DNA of 64,000 nucleotides from Chitinophaga pinensis (lineage in GTDB: Bacteria; Bacteroidota; Bacteroidia; NS11-12g; UBA9320), in assembly GCA_945907065.1 (NCBI GenBank), contig CAMDSC010000002.1, forward strand, positions 1 through 64,000. The letters are read 5' to 3'. Below, piece after piece: positions 45,970 through 56,269 of the stretch; within the stretch, counting starts at the first letter, position 1; each line of letters begins with the position of its first letter. A program made the position numbers and the translations under genes. The notes below the pieces were generated by a model. It made no database searches and was not told the DNA's origin. It saw only the letters and a program-made list of their open reading frames with translations.

Positions 45970-47487
45970 CTAAAACTGAAAATAAATAAACGGCTGAACC
46001 TCGCTACTGGCTACCTGATAGGCTGCTATGATGATGAAAGCTACAATTCCAACTTTCAGAACCAAAGGCATTACAGAAAAACGTTCTTCCAAATTTAACT
46101 TGAAGCGTTTTGGAATAAAATGTAAGAAGTATCCTATCAAAATAAAACTAAACACTTTCCAATAGGATTGCGCTTTTAGCATGGCATCAGGCAATGAAAA
46201 ATTATAAAAAATACGGCTCAACATCATTTTTACAGATGGCACATCGTCGGCACGGAAGTAAATCCAACAGAAACATACAAAATGAAAAGTGACCACCCCT
46301 GCTATGATGTTGTAAAGTTTGCTGTTTTGTTTATTAGCCCATGGCACATATTCCAAGTACATTTTATGTAAGGCCAAAGCTCCGCCATGCAGGGCTCCCC
46401 AAATAATAAACTTATTGGCAGCCCCGTGCCACAAGCCTCCAAGCAACATGGTTATTAGTAAATTTATGTATGTACGAATTTTCCCTTTTCGGTTTCCACC
46501 TAATGAAATATAAAGGTAATCCTTCAGCCAGGTACTTAATGAAATATGCCATCTGCGCCAAAACTCGGTGATGGAAAGGGACACATACGGTGAATTAAAA
46601 TTGAGTGGCAACCTAAATCCGAGCAACAATGAAATCCCTATAGCCATATCGCTATATCCTGAAAAATCACAATAGATTTGGATGGCATATCCATACACTG
46701 CCATAAGGTTATCAAACCCTGAATATAATTGAGGGTCGTCAAAAACCCTGTCTACAAAATTGATACTGATATAATCCGAAATAACTGTTTTCTTTATAAA
46801 TCCGCCCATAATTAAAAAAATAGCATGGCCAAATTCCCGCTCGGTAAGACTGAATTTTTTTGCTATTTGAGGAAGAAAGTCGACTGCCCTTACAATTGGA
46901 CCTGCAATAAGCTGTGGAAAATAGGTCACAAAAAAACCGAAGTCTAATATGTTTTTTGCCGGTTCAATATGCTTCCTGTAAACATCGATGGTATAGCTTA
47001 AGGTTTGAAAGGTAAAGAACGATATACCAACAGGAAGAACAATTTTTGAGATGTCAAAACCGGTTCCAAACCAATTATTGGAAGCAATGTAAAAAATATT
47101 TTTTGGATGAAAATTGGTTCCAATAAGGTCATTGATAATATTGGCGAAGTAGTTTGTATATTTAAAGAAAACCAAAAGGCCGAGGTTTATACTTAAGCTA
47201 ATTATTAAAAAAAGTTTCCGTTTAAACTGGCTTTTAGAATAATGAATTGCGTTGGCCAGATAAAAATCATAAATGGTAGAAAGCACCAACAGGGAAAAAA
47301 ACCACCCACCCGTTCGGTAATAGAAAAACACACCGAAACAGATGAGATAAAAACTCCTTAATTGAAGCCTGTCATGGATAAAAGCATACACACCATACAT
47401 TACAGTGAATATGAAAATAAACAAATACTGGCTGAACAACAGTGGCGATGTTTCAGAAAAAACAAATATTTCCCGTAGGGTTAGCAT
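45970..47487 (-). CDS. MBOAT family O-acyltransferase (AlgI-like)
   Basis: A 505-residue polytopic membrane protein that should move acetyl groups across the membrane onto a polysaccharide. Family marks are PQLIAGPIVRA (about 190-200), the catalytic-His region GGLWHGAANKFIIWGALHGG (about 351-370) and SITEFWRRWHISLSTWLKDYLYI (two pieces, about 305-327). Paired with the SGNH protein at 47586, as AlgI/AlgJ-type systems are. Substrate unknown. Confidence 0.94.
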   Translation of the reverse strand: MLTLREIFVFSETSPLLFSQYLFIFIFTVMYGVYAFIHDRLQLRSFYLICFGVFFYYRTGGWFFSLLVLSTIYDFYLANAIHYSKSQFKRKLFLIISLSINLGLLVFFKYTNYFANIINDLIGTNFHPKNIFYIASNNWFGTGFDISKIVLPVGISFFTFQTLSYTIDVYRKHIEPAKNILDFGFFVTYFPQLIAGPIVRAVDFLPQIAKKFSLTEREFGHAIFLIMGGFIKKTVISDYISINFVDRVFDDPQLYSGFDNLMAVYGYAIQIYCDFSGYSDMAIGISLLLGFRLPLNFNSPYVSLSITEFWRRWHISLSTWLKDYLYISLGGNRKGKIRTYINLLITMLLGGLWHGAANKFIIWGALHGGALALHKMYLEYVPWANKQNSKLYNIIAGVVTFHFVCFCWIYFRADDVPSVKMMLSRIFYNFSLPDAMLKAQSYWKVFSFILIGYFLHFIPKRFKLNLEERFSVMPLVLKVGIVAFIIIAAYQVASSEVQPFIYFQF

Positions 47488-47585
47488 AAATTTATAAACT
47501 TCTTAAATCTAAAATCGTTAATCTCATTTTTTTTCTTTTACCTGCTTTGTAAGGGTTCAAAATTTTGAACCCTTACATTGAATTA

Positions 47586-48848
47586 TCAATTAAATCGCTT
47601 TTCATAAGCATCCATAATTGCCCTATATAATAACTCTCCTTGCACTTCATAGCCTTTCTTGGAATAATGCACATAATCATTTCTTGCCAATCCATACTTT
47701 ACCCAAGCTTTTATAGAATAATCCCCTCCCATCACTGCATTAAAGTCCCAAACTCCACAATTATATTCTTCTGCTAATTCGTAAAGAATGGCTCGATAAC
47801 TACCGTTATTATTATTGTGTGTTCCATTTTTTAAATAAAAATCACCTGGAGTAACCAATAATATTGATACACCGGGTTTGGAAGCACGAATGTTATCCAA
47901 CATAGTTCTTAAATTATCCTTAATACAAAAACGACAATATCTACTTTCGGGTAAAAAATTATCGTTAGTACCTAAGGAAACAATAACCAAATCGGGTTCT
48001 AATGCACTAAGTTCTTTGGTAAACAATGTGCTTTTATTATAGGTTTTGGTAAATGCTCCATTAAGCCCAATGGCATGATACAGCAGCCCAGGATTATTAT
48101 TTTCTAAACTCATTCCATAAAACTGAAAATGATTTTGCGCTGGAAACGATTTTGCCAAACGCATATTTACAGTATCCTGAGGCTTGTTAAAAAAAAACTG
48201 GGAATATCCATCTTCAACAGGCTGCTCATCAAAAAAGAAATCGCGGTCTTTTTTATTTTCAAAAATTGGAGAATAACTATCCTCATCGGTATGATAAAAT
48301 AATTTAAGACTATTAAAACTGTAGTCCATTCTCCCATTCCTTTCGGGATCAATAATCATATAAGAATTACTATCGCGAGTGTTTATTTCCAGCCCGTTCA
48401 ACCCCAAAGTACACCCTTCACCTGATTGTGTAGCCTTGCAATTGCTCCACTTTCCTCCAAATATTAAACTGTAATTAATAGGATTATTGGTGTTAGCGAT
48501 GCGAAAAGGGAAAATAAATCCTCGGCCACCATTTCCAAAGGTTTGTTGAAATAAAGTGCGGGTTTCGTTGGTTAAATAATCGGCTTGTATGTGTGAATCA
48601 CCAATATGAACAATATTAATTTTACCCATCCGGGTTTTTATAAAATGATCTAAATGGTTAAAGAAAGAATAAAGAAATTTATCAGTTCCATTACTAATTG
48701 AATTTTTCTCATAATCAATACATGGATAAACATTTTTAAAAATAACTAAATCATTTTTCTGGTTAGAAAACGACGTAAATAGCAAAACTAGAAGGATATT
48801 GAAAAATATCATTCTAAAACCGCCTGTCATTTTTTTTCCATTGCTCAA
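47586..48848 (-). CDS. SGNH/GDSL-type hydrolase or acetyltransferase, exported
   Basis: A 420-residue protein with an N-terminal hydrophobic segment (about 12-24) for export or anchoring. SGNH block I is VHIGDSHIQADYL (about 81-93, Ser nucleophile), block III SLGTNDNF (about 292-299) and the catalytic Asp-His pair in NDYVHYSKKGYE (about 394-405). It starts immediately after the manC-like stop (no gap) and precedes the MBOAT gene. That makes it the likely periplasmic partner that places or removes acetyl groups on the exported polysaccharide. Confidence 0.88.
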   Translation of the reverse strand: MSNGKKMTGGFRMIFFNILLVLLFTSFSNQKNDLVIFKNVYPCIDYEKNSISNGTDKFLYSFFNHLDHFIKTRMGKINIVHIGDSHIQADYLTNETRTLFQQTFGNGGRGFIFPFRIANTNNPINYSLIFGGKWSNCKATQSGEGCTLGLNGLEINTRDSNSYMIIDPERNGRMDYSFNSLKLFYHTDEDSYSPIFENKKDRDFFFDEQPVEDGYSQFFFNKPQDTVNMRLAKSFPAQNHFQFYGMSLENNNPGLLYHAIGLNGAFTKTYNKSTLFTKELSALEPDLVIVSLGTNDNFLPESRYCRFCIKDNLRTMLDNIRASKPGVSILLVTPGDFYLKNGTHNNNNGSYRAILYELAEEYNCGVWDFNAVMGGDYSIKAWVKYGLARNDYVHYSKKGYEVQGELLYRAIMDAYEKRFN

Positions 48849-49928
48849 TTAATTATATTTTCCGTCGAATTTATCCTTAATATCAGAAACAATAAGCCTC
48901 ACTTCTTGCTCATGTTCCATGTTACAAATTAATATAGCATCATTGCTTTCGATCACCATTAGATTGTTGACGCCTTGCAACACTATAAGACCTTTTGTAG
49001 AATTATAAATAAAACAATTTTGAGTATCTCTATTTATTACATTTTTTCCGATTATCACATTGCCATCATCACTTGAAGGGGCTATCTCTTTTACCGAACG
49101 CCAGGTTCCTAAATCACTCCACCCAAATGATGAGGGTATCACAAAAACATTTTTAGCCTTTTCAATTATGCCATAATCAATTGAAATTACAGAACAAAGT
49201 GGATAGCTTCGGGCTATATATTCTTCCTCTTGCGGGGTATAATAAAATTTCTTTCCTGCTTTAAATAGTTCATGCAGTTCTGGTAAATATCTTTCAAAAG
49301 AATCAATCCATGTTTTGGCACTGCTAACAAATATTCCGGCATTCCATAAAAAATCACCGCTCTGAATAAATGTTTCTGCAATTTCCAAGGTTGGTTTTTC
49401 AGTAAACGTTTTAACTTTAAAAATATTTTCGGTAGCCAAATCTGTATAATATTGAATATAGCCGTACCCTGTATCGGGCCGGGTTGGATTAATACCTAAA
49501 GTAACTATGGCGTCATTACCTGTTACAAAATCGAGGCCTTTTTTTATTTTTTCTAAAAAAGTTGTTTCGTCAGAAATAAGGTGATCGGAAGGAAGAATGG
49601 TAATATTGGCGTTTGGGTATTTCGAATAGATTTTGTAAACCGAATAGGCAATACACGGTGCTGTGTTTTTTAAAGCAGGTTCCAATAGAATATTGCATGC
49701 TAATACTTTTGGCAATTGCTTTTTTACCAAATCAGAATAATCTGCATTGGTAACCACATATATTTTATCATTATCAAACAGATGACTTAATCTATCATAA
49801 GTCATTTGAATTAGAGTTTTGCCGGTACCAAGTATATCAAGAAATTGTTTTGGATTATCAGTCCGGCTAATTGGCCAAAAACGGCTTCCAATGCCGCCGG
49901 CCATTATTACAGCAAAATTTTCACTCAT
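48849..49928 (-). CDS. manC: Mannose-1-phosphate guanylyltransferase
   Basis: A 359-residue GDP-mannose pyrophosphorylase-type enzyme: FAVIMAGGIGSRFWPISRTDNPKQFL (start, two pieces about 5-30) with the nucleotidyl-transfer signature, ILPSDHLI (about 105-112), TLGINPTRPDTGYGYI (about 142-157) and the FTEKPTLEIAETFI signature (about 170-183). It lacks the isomerase domain of the long bifunctional form, which is normal for this short class. It supplies GDP-mannose for surface glycans and sits between the KdsD-like and SGNH genes. Confidence 0.93.
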   Translation of the reverse strand: MSENFAVIMAGGIGSRFWPISRTDNPKQFLDILGTGKTLIQMTYDRLSHLFDNDKIYVVTNADYSDLVKKQLPKVLACNILLEPALKNTAPCIAYSVYKIYSKYPNANITILPSDHLISDETTFLEKIKKGLDFVTGNDAIVTLGINPTRPDTGYGYIQYYTDLATENIFKVKTFTEKPTLEIAETFIQSGDFLWNAGIFVSSAKTWIDSFERYLPELHELFKAGKKFYYTPQEEEYIARSYPLCSVISIDYGIIEKAKNVFVIPSSFGWSDLGTWRSVKEIAPSSDDGNVIIGKNVINRDTQNCFIYNSTKGLIVLQGVNNLMVIESNDAILICNMEHEQEVRLIVSDIKDKFDGKYN

Positions 49929-49937
49929 CTATTCTTT

Positions 49938-50951
49938 CTAACTTATTCCTTCTTTGTTTAAATCGTGAAAATGAACTATTCCTGCATAGTTTTCATTTTC
50001 AGTAACCAATATCTGTGTAATTTTAAGATCGGTCATTACTGTGGCGGCTTCGATAGCCATGCAACCTACATCTAAAGTTTTAGGATTAATGCACATTATA
50101 TCTTTAGCTTTTAATTGCTGTATTGTTATATGCTTCTCAAGCATTCGCCTAATATCTCCATCAGTTATCATTCCGGCTATTTTACCTTCGTCATCAATTA
50201 CTGCAGTAGCACCGAGCCTTCCTTTTGTAATTTCCATGATTACATTTTTAATGAAATCATCCGGTTTCACTTTAGGCTTGGCGTTGGTAAAAATAAAATC
50301 TTTAAGTGTAAGATACAATTGCTTACCCAATGCCCCGCCCGGGTGATAACGGGCAAAATCGGCTGATGAAAATCTTCGCGCCTTAAGCAGACAAACCGCC
50401 AAAGCATCTCCCATTGCTAACTGGGCAGTGGTACTGGAGGTAGGAGCCAAATTATTTGGGCATGCTTCTTTTTCTACAGTGGTGTTGATAACAAAATCAC
50501 TTTGCTTTGCCAAATAGGAATTTACATTTCCAACCATTCCAATTAAAATATTTTCAGATTTTTTTAATAATGGAATCAAATTTTTTATTTCCGGGGTTTC
50601 ACCACTTTTAGAAATACAAAGAACAATATCATGGCTCTGAATCATTCCCAAATCACCATGAATAGCATCGGCTGCATGCATAAAAAGTGACGGTGTTCCT
50701 GTACTGTTAAGCGTTGCCACTATTTTATTAGCAATAATAGCACTCTTGCCAATTCCAGTAATTACAAGCCTCCCTTTAGATACTAAAATACTATTTACAG
50801 CTTCAACAAAATCATCGTTAATAAATTTTACAAGATTTAAGACTGATTCTGCTTCAATCTGCAAGGTATTTATACCATTTTGTTTTATTTCGCGGATATT
50901 TTCCAATAAGCCATTTAATTTGGGCTGCAAAAATAAATATAATGCTTGCAA
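49938..50951 (-). CDS. kdsD: KpsF/GutQ-type sugar-phosphate isomerase (D-arabinose-5-phosphate isomerase)
   Basis: A 337-residue protein: SIS domain with VITGIGKSAIIANKIVATLN (about 63-82), SLFMHAADAIHGDLGMIQ (about 88-105) and CISKSGETPEI (about 111-121), then two CBS domains (about 208-337). Members make arabinose-5-phosphate for Kdo, the sugar of lipopolysaccharide. The N-terminus is about 20 residues longer than usual and no other start is better. Head of the polysaccharide gene run; divergent from recQ with 62 bp between. Confidence 0.92.
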   Translation of the reverse strand: MQALYLFLQPKLNGLLENIREIKQNGINTLQIEAESVLNLVKFINDDFVEAVNSILVSKGRLVITGIGKSAIIANKIVATLNSTGTPSLFMHAADAIHGDLGMIQSHDIVLCISKSGETPEIKNLIPLLKKSENILIGMVGNVNSYLAKQSDFVINTTVEKEACPNNLAPTSSTTAQLAMGDALAVCLLKARRFSSADFARYHPGGALGKQLYLTLKDFIFTNAKPKVKPDDFIKNVIMEITKGRLGATAVIDDEGKIAGMITDGDIRRMLEKHITIQQLKAKDIMCINPKTLDVGCMAIEAATVMTDLKITQILVTENENYAGIVHFHDLNKEGIS

Positions 50952-51013
50952 CTTTAGTAATCAATATATTAATTTAGTGGCATAAATAAGAAATAGAAAA
51001 GGAGAAGGAAAAA

Positions 51014-53206
51014 ATGAATGTTGAAGTGTTGGATTTAAAAGATAAATTAAAAGAGTTTTTCGGGTTTGATAGTTATAAAGGCAATCAGGAAAAAGTTATA
51101 GAGTCCATAATGAGGGGCGAAGATTGTTTTGTAATAATGCCTACAGGAGCAGGCAAATCGCTATGTTATCAGTTGCCTGCATTAATAAATGATGGAACAG
51201 CAATTATAATTTCGCCATTAATAGCCTTGATGAAAAATCAAGTGGATTTAATAAGAGGGTTTGGAGATAATGATGCTGTAGCGCATTTTCTAAATTCATC
51301 TTTAACAAAAACAGATTCAACAAAAGTAAAGGCTGATGTAACCTCAGGAAAAACAAAATTACTTTATGTAGCTCCCGAAACATTGAAAAAAGAAGAAACC
51401 GTAGAATTTCTTCGCTCTATTAAAGTATCATTTGTAGCTGTAGATGAAGCCCATTGTATTTCTGAGTGGGGACATGACTTTAGGCCTGAATATCGTAGGA
51501 TAAAACAAATTATTAAATCTATTGATGATGTGCCAATTGTAGCATTAACTGCCACTGCTACCCCAAAAGTACAATCTGATATTCAAAAAAATCTTGGGAT
51601 GAACGATGCCATAGTATATAAATCATCTTTCAATAGAGGCAATTTGTATTATGAGGTTCGTGAAAAAGGAAAAAAGGATAAAACCCTTAAAGATATTCTT
51701 GGAATAATAAATACCCGAAAAGGAAAATCAATAATAATATATTGTTTAAGCCGCAAAAAGGTAGAAGAAATTTCATCCATACTTGTGGCAAACGGTATAA
51801 AATCATTGCCATATCATGCAGGGTTAGATGCTAAAACACGAGTAATAAACCAAGATGCCTTTTTAAAAGAAGATGTTGATGTAATTGTTGCAACTATTGC
51901 TTTTGGAATGGGTATTGATAAACCAGATATTAGATGTGTTATTCACTATGATGTTCCAAAATCGTTAGAAGGATATTATCAGGAAACTGGACGGGCTGGT
52001 AGAGATGGCATGGATGGAGAATGTTTTTTATTTTATAATCCTGCCGATACTGAAAAATTAGAGAAATTCATGAAAGATAAGCCAGTGGCCGAGCGAGAAA
52101 TCGGTTCACAGCTTATTTTTGAAATGTCGTGCTTTGCAGAATCATCACAATGCCGACGAAAAATACTATTACACTATTTTGGGGAAAATTTTGATGAGGA
52201 AAATTGCAACAAAATGTGTGATAATTGCAGACACCCAAAAACTATGCACGAAGTGACACAAGAACTTAGCGATGTTCTGGAAGCTGTAAAAGAAACAGCT
52301 GGAAAAGTGAACCAGGAACACATTATTGATTTAATTAGAGGGGAAAACTCTGATGAGGTAAAAGCCTATCGACATGATAAGATAGAATCGTTTGGAGTAG
52401 GAAAAGATAAAGACGTCAACTTTTGGAAAAGTGTTGTAAGACTTGCACTTCTTGAAAACTATATTCAAAAAAATATAGAAAATTATGGTTTATTAAGTAT
52501 TACCGATTTAGGTGAAAAATATTTAAAAAATCCTAAATCACACAAATTAGCGGCTGACCAAGAGTTTGAAAAAGTTTCAGATGAAGATTTTGAGCAGTTT
52601 CAAATTGAAAATGTTTACGACGAAGAACTTTTCATGCGCCTTAAAGAATTGCAGAAGCAAGTTGCAAAAGCTGAAAACTTGCCACCATATGTTATTTTTC
52701 AGGAAACCTCACTTGAAGAAATGGCGACAAAATATCCAATTACTATTGAAGAAATTGAAAATATTCAAGGGGTTGGAAAAAATAAAGCCAAAAAATTTGG
52801 GGCACCTTTTGTTGAAGTAATAGCTGCTTATGTTGAGGAAAATGAAATAGAACGACCTCAGGATATGGTGTTAAAAACTGTAGCCAATCGGTCAGGTAAA
52901 AAAATTCAGATTATCCAAAATATTGATAAAAAGGCTGACCTTGAAGACTTATGTATTTCATTAGGTATGAGTTTTGACGAACTTTTAAATGAACTTGAAA
53001 ATATTGTGTATTCCGGCACCAAAATAAATATCAAATATTTTATTGATGAACTGATGGACGAAAACATTCAAGCTGATATTTACGAACATTTCAGAAAATC
53101 ACAAATAGATGATGTAGATGCCGCTGTAAAAGCCTTCGATGGTGACTTTACCCATGAAGAACTTGGCCTTATGAGGATTCAATTTATTTCGGATGTAGCT
53201 AATTAG
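51014..53206 (+). CDS. recQ: ATP-dependent DNA helicase RecQ
   Basis: A 730-residue RecQ: Walker A MPTGAGKSLCYQLP (about 42-55), DEAHCISEWGHDFRPEYRR (about 143-161), a QETGRAGRDG motif VI (about 321-330), a RQC zinc site with C-x(n)-CDNC (about 380-410), and an HRDC-like helical region (about 540-615). About 110 further C-terminal helical residues follow. Length and domain order fit Bacteroidota RecQ. The start is preceded by a purine-rich GGAGAAGG. It repairs stalled forks, functionally akin to rarA. Confidence 0.96.
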   Translation: MNVEVLDLKDKLKEFFGFDSYKGNQEKVIESIMRGEDCFVIMPTGAGKSLCYQLPALINDGTAIIISPLIALMKNQVDLIRGFGDNDAVAHFLNSSLTKTDSTKVKADVTSGKTKLLYVAPETLKKEETVEFLRSIKVSFVAVDEAHCISEWGHDFRPEYRRIKQIIKSIDDVPIVALTATATPKVQSDIQKNLGMNDAIVYKSSFNRGNLYYEVREKGKKDKTLKDILGIINTRKGKSIIIYCLSRKKVEEISSILVANGIKSLPYHAGLDAKTRVINQDAFLKEDVDVIVATIAFGMGIDKPDIRCVIHYDVPKSLEGYYQETGRAGRDGMDGECFLFYNPADTEKLEKFMKDKPVAEREIGSQLIFEMSCFAESSQCRRKILLHYFGENFDEENCNKMCDNCRHPKTMHEVTQELSDVLEAVKETAGKVNQEHIIDLIRGENSDEVKAYRHDKIESFGVGKDKDVNFWKSVVRLALLENYIQKNIENYGLLSITDLGEKYLKNPKSHKLAADQEFEKVSDEDFEQFQIENVYDEELFMRLKELQKQVAKAENLPPYVIFQETSLEEMATKYPITIEEIENIQGVGKNKAKKFGAPFVEVIAAYVEENEIERPQDMVLKTVANRSGKKIQIIQNIDKKADLEDLCISLGMSFDELLNELENIVYSGTKINIKYFIDELMDENIQADIYEHFRKSQIDDVDAAVKAFDGDFTHEELGLMRIQFISDVAN

Positions 53207-53282
53207 TGATTGGCAATTAATTATTGAGTTAATAGAATACACGCAAATAACTTAATAACCCAATAACTTCTAAAATTTAACA

Positions 53283-54569
53283 ATGCCTAAATACAATTTT
53301 GTAGAAGAACTTAAATGGCGGCTGATGCTGCATGATATTATGCCTGGAACCGAAGAATTGCTAAATAGGCAAATGGTTGCAGGATATATTGGTTTTGACC
53401 CAACAGCAGATTCATTGGGAGTTGGCAATTTGGTGCAAGTAATGTTGCTTTTGCATTTTCAACAGGCAGGGCATAAACCTATAGCTTTAGTTGGCGGAGC
53501 TACTGGAATGGTAGGCGACCCAAGTGGTAAAAGTCAGGAACGAAATCTACTGGATGAAGAAACTCTTAACCACAATTTAGCTTGCCAAAAAGCACAACTT
53601 GAAAAATTTCTGGATTTTAATTGCGGAATCAATTCGGCCGAAATAATTAATAATTACGATTGGTTTAAAGGATTTAGCTTTCTTGAATTTATTCGTGATG
53701 TAGGTAAACACATATCTGTAAACTATATGTTGGCCAAAGACTCTGTAAAAAATCGTTTGGAAAACGGAATGTCGTTTACCGAGTTCAGTTACCAATTGGT
53801 GCAGGGTTATGATTTTTACTGGCTCAATCAGCACAAAGATGTAAAACTACAAATGGGTGGAAGCGATCAATGGGGCAATATTGTAACCGGTACTGAACTC
53901 ATCCGACGTAAAAGTCAGGGGGAAGCCTTTGCACTTACAACTCCGCTTATTAAAAAGGCTGATGGTACCAAATTTGGAAAAACTGAAGGTGGCAATATTT
54001 GGTTAGATGCTAAACGAACTTCACCTTACAAATTTTACCAATTTTGGTTAAATGCTGCTGATGAAGATGCTAAAAATTACATCCGAATTTTTACACTTTT
54101 CAGTAAACATGAAATTGAAACTTTTGAAGCCGAACATGCTTTGGCTCCGCATTTAAGGCTAATTCAAAAAGCAGTTGCAAAAGACATTACTACTCGAGTT
54201 CATTCAGAAAAGGAATATATAAATGCAGTAGAAGCTTCTGAAATATTATTTGGAAAAGCCACCTCTGATTCTATTAAGTTTATTAATGAACAAACCTTGT
54301 TGGATGTTTTTGAAGGAGTTCCTCAATCTTCTATTTTTAAATCCGAACTAGAACAAGGCATTAATATTGTTGAACTTTTAGCAGATAAATCAGGTCTTTT
54401 TCCTTCTCGTGGCCAAGCTCGTGAATTGATAAAAGCTGGTGGAGTGAGCATAAATAAAGAAAAAGTAACCGATGCTGAAACTCTCATCTCCACAAAATAT
54501 TTAATTGCCGATAAATATATCATTGCCCAAAAAGGCAAAAAAAACTATCATTTATTGATAGTAGGGTAA
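53283..54569 (+). CDS. tyrS: Tyrosyl-tRNA synthetase with altered HIGH motif
   Basis: A 428-residue class Ic synthetase charging tRNA-Tyr. GFDPTADSL (37-45) is intact, but the expected HIGH reads GVGN (46-49), both His replaced. The rest is normal: [15 protein letters not shown] (about 70-84), [10 protein letters not shown] (about 192-201), the KMSKS-equivalent KFGKT (about 233-237) and a C-terminal S4 domain ([21 protein letters not shown], two pieces near 376-396). The reading frame is clean over the motif, so it is a real substitution or a lineage trait. This is the only tyrS here; a second copy elsewhere cannot be excluded. Confidence 0.95.
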   Translation: MPKYNFVEELKWRLMLHDIMPGTEELLNRQMVAGYIGFDPTADSLGVGNLVQVMLLLHFQQAGHKPIALVGGATGMVGDPSGKSQERNLLDEETLNHNLACQKAQLEKFLDFNCGINSAEIINNYDWFKGFSFLEFIRDVGKHISVNYMLAKDSVKNRLENGMSFTEFSYQLVQGYDFYWLNQHKDVKLQMGGSDQWGNIVTGTELIRRKSQGEAFALTTPLIKKADGTKFGKTEGGNIWLDAKRTSPYKFYQFWLNAADEDAKNYIRIFTLFSKHEIETFEAEHALAPHLRLIQKAVAKDITTRVHSEKEYINAVEASEILFGKATSDSIKFINEQTLLDVFEGVPQSSIFKSELEQGINIVELLADKSGLFPSRGQARELIKAGGVSINKEKVTDAETLISTKYLIADKYIIAQKGKKNYHLLIVG

Positions 54570-54644
54570 TTGCCAAAATCTCGAATTTTTGCATCATTAT
54601 TAATAAGAATTTTTTCTTGTTAAATTTACACCATATTTTATGGT

Positions 54645-56246
54645 ATGAAACAAAAACTACGTTACATCACAATTCTTGGAGTTTGCTTTTTTTTTGCGAA
54701 CCTTTCTAAAGCCAAATTAATAAACGCCACCCCGGCTAACTATACAGGATTCTTAACCACTCTGACAGCAGGCGACACGCTTAAACTAACCTCAGGCAAT
54801 TACACAAGCAACTTAACCCTTAATGGTATCAACGGTACAAACACCAAACCAATAGTTATATTAGGAAGTGGTAACTCCACCAATTTTCAGGGACAATCGT
54901 GCTGCAATACTATTAGTATTACCCAATGCTCTTATATCGTTATCAAGAAACTTCAATTGGATGGATTAAATTTAGCTATTGATGCCGTAAAAGCTGAAGG
55001 AACCACTGGAAACTGGGCGCATCATATTTCGGTAGAATATCTAAACATTATTAATTATGGTTCATCGCAACAAAATGTGGGCATCAGCACAAAATGTCCG
55101 GCATGGAACTGGCTAATCCGAAAAAACAGAATTATTGGAGCAGGAACAGGAATGTACCTTGGAAATTCTGACGGAACTAAACCATTTATTAACGGGATTA
55201 TTGAATATAATTATATAGCGAACACGATTGGATATAATATTGAGATAAAACATCAGATTAACGGACAACGAGAACTTATGCCTCAAACTTCAGTAAACGG
55301 CAAAACCATTTTGAGGCACAATGTTTTTACAAAAGATGAAAGTTCATCTACCGGAGGCAATGCAAGACCTAATTTGTTAGTTGGAGGGTTTCCTACTTTG
55401 GGTTATGGGGAAGTGGATTATTATGAAATTTATGGAAACTTTTTTTACAATAATCCTGTAGAAGCCTTATTTCAAGGAACCGGAAACATTATGCTTTACA
55501 ACAATATTTTTGTTAATCATTTTGACCCGTCCGGATTTAGGGCGGTATATATCACTCCTCAAAATGGGGTAAGTCCACAGGATATAAAAGTATTTCATAA
55601 CACGGTTTGGGCTGCTAATAGTGGAGGTGGAATTCGTTTATACACTCCCAATACCGCTTACAAACAATATTGTTATGGCAATGCTGTTTTTGCAGCTTCT
55701 GCCATTAGCAATTTTACGGACTCAATGCACAATGTTACAGGAAGCTATTCCAGTGCAACAAATTTTGTGAATTCTGCCACAACCGATATAAGCACGCTTA
55801 ATCTTTATCCTAAAACAGGACAACTGACAGGTGCAACAACCCCCAGCACGTTATTTGTTTTTAATACCAGTTGGGATAAAGATTTTAATAAAAACACTTA
55901 TAATTGGATATATCGCGGATCCTATTCAGAATATGGTATTAATAAAGGTTGGAAATTGCAACTCGACACTATGGCAACTCCTGTTCTAGTTTCTATTCAT
56001 TCAGTATTTAATTCAAATGATTTTGAAATTTTCCCCAACCCTGTTATTACAAAACTTACTATTTTACAAAACAATTTTACACCTTCATATATTGAAATTA
56101 TTACCCCTACCGGAGGAAAAATTTATTCATCTTTAGTCAATTCATCCCAATCAGTTATTGATTTTATAGATAAACCCAACGGCGTTTATTTTATAACTAT
56201 AAAAAATGAAAGCCAATCCGTGGTAAAAAAAATAATTAAAAACTAA
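54645..56246 (+). CDS. Secreted right-handed beta-helix protein with T9SS sorting domain
   Basis: A 533-residue exported protein. Signal peptide about 1-24 (FANLSKA). The body (about 25-440) is a pectate-lyase-like parallel beta-helix, with ladder phrases such as ITQCSYIVIKKLQLDGLNL, RKNRIIGAGTGMYLGN and YEIYGNFFYNNPVEALF. The C-terminal FEIFPNPVITKLTIL to VVKKIIKN (about 458-533) is a type A T9SS sorting domain. It could be a polysaccharide lyase or hydrolase, or a non-catalytic surface protein; no catalytic triad was identified. 23 bp before a second protein of the same kind. Confidence 0.92.
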   Translation: MKQKLRYITILGVCFFFANLSKAKLINATPANYTGFLTTLTAGDTLKLTSGNYTSNLTLNGINGTNTKPIVILGSGNSTNFQGQSCCNTISITQCSYIVIKKLQLDGLNLAIDAVKAEGTTGNWAHHISVEYLNIINYGSSQQNVGISTKCPAWNWLIRKNRIIGAGTGMYLGNSDGTKPFINGIIEYNYIANTIGYNIEIKHQINGQRELMPQTSVNGKTILRHNVFTKDESSSTGGNARPNLLVGGFPTLGYGEVDYYEIYGNFFYNNPVEALFQGTGNIMLYNNIFVNHFDPSGFRAVYITPQNGVSPQDIKVFHNTVWAANSGGGIRLYTPNTAYKQYCYGNAVFAASAISNFTDSMHNVTGSYSSATNFVNSATTDISTLNLYPKTGQLTGATTPSTLFVFNTSWDKDFNKNTYNWIYRGSYSEYGINKGWKLQLDTMATPVLVSIHSVFNSNDFEIFPNPVITKLTILQNNFTPSYIEIITPTGGKIYSSLVNSSQSVIDFIDKPNGVYFITIKNESQSVVKKIIKN

Positions 56247-56269
56247 TCACCGATCAAATTTTAAGTAAC

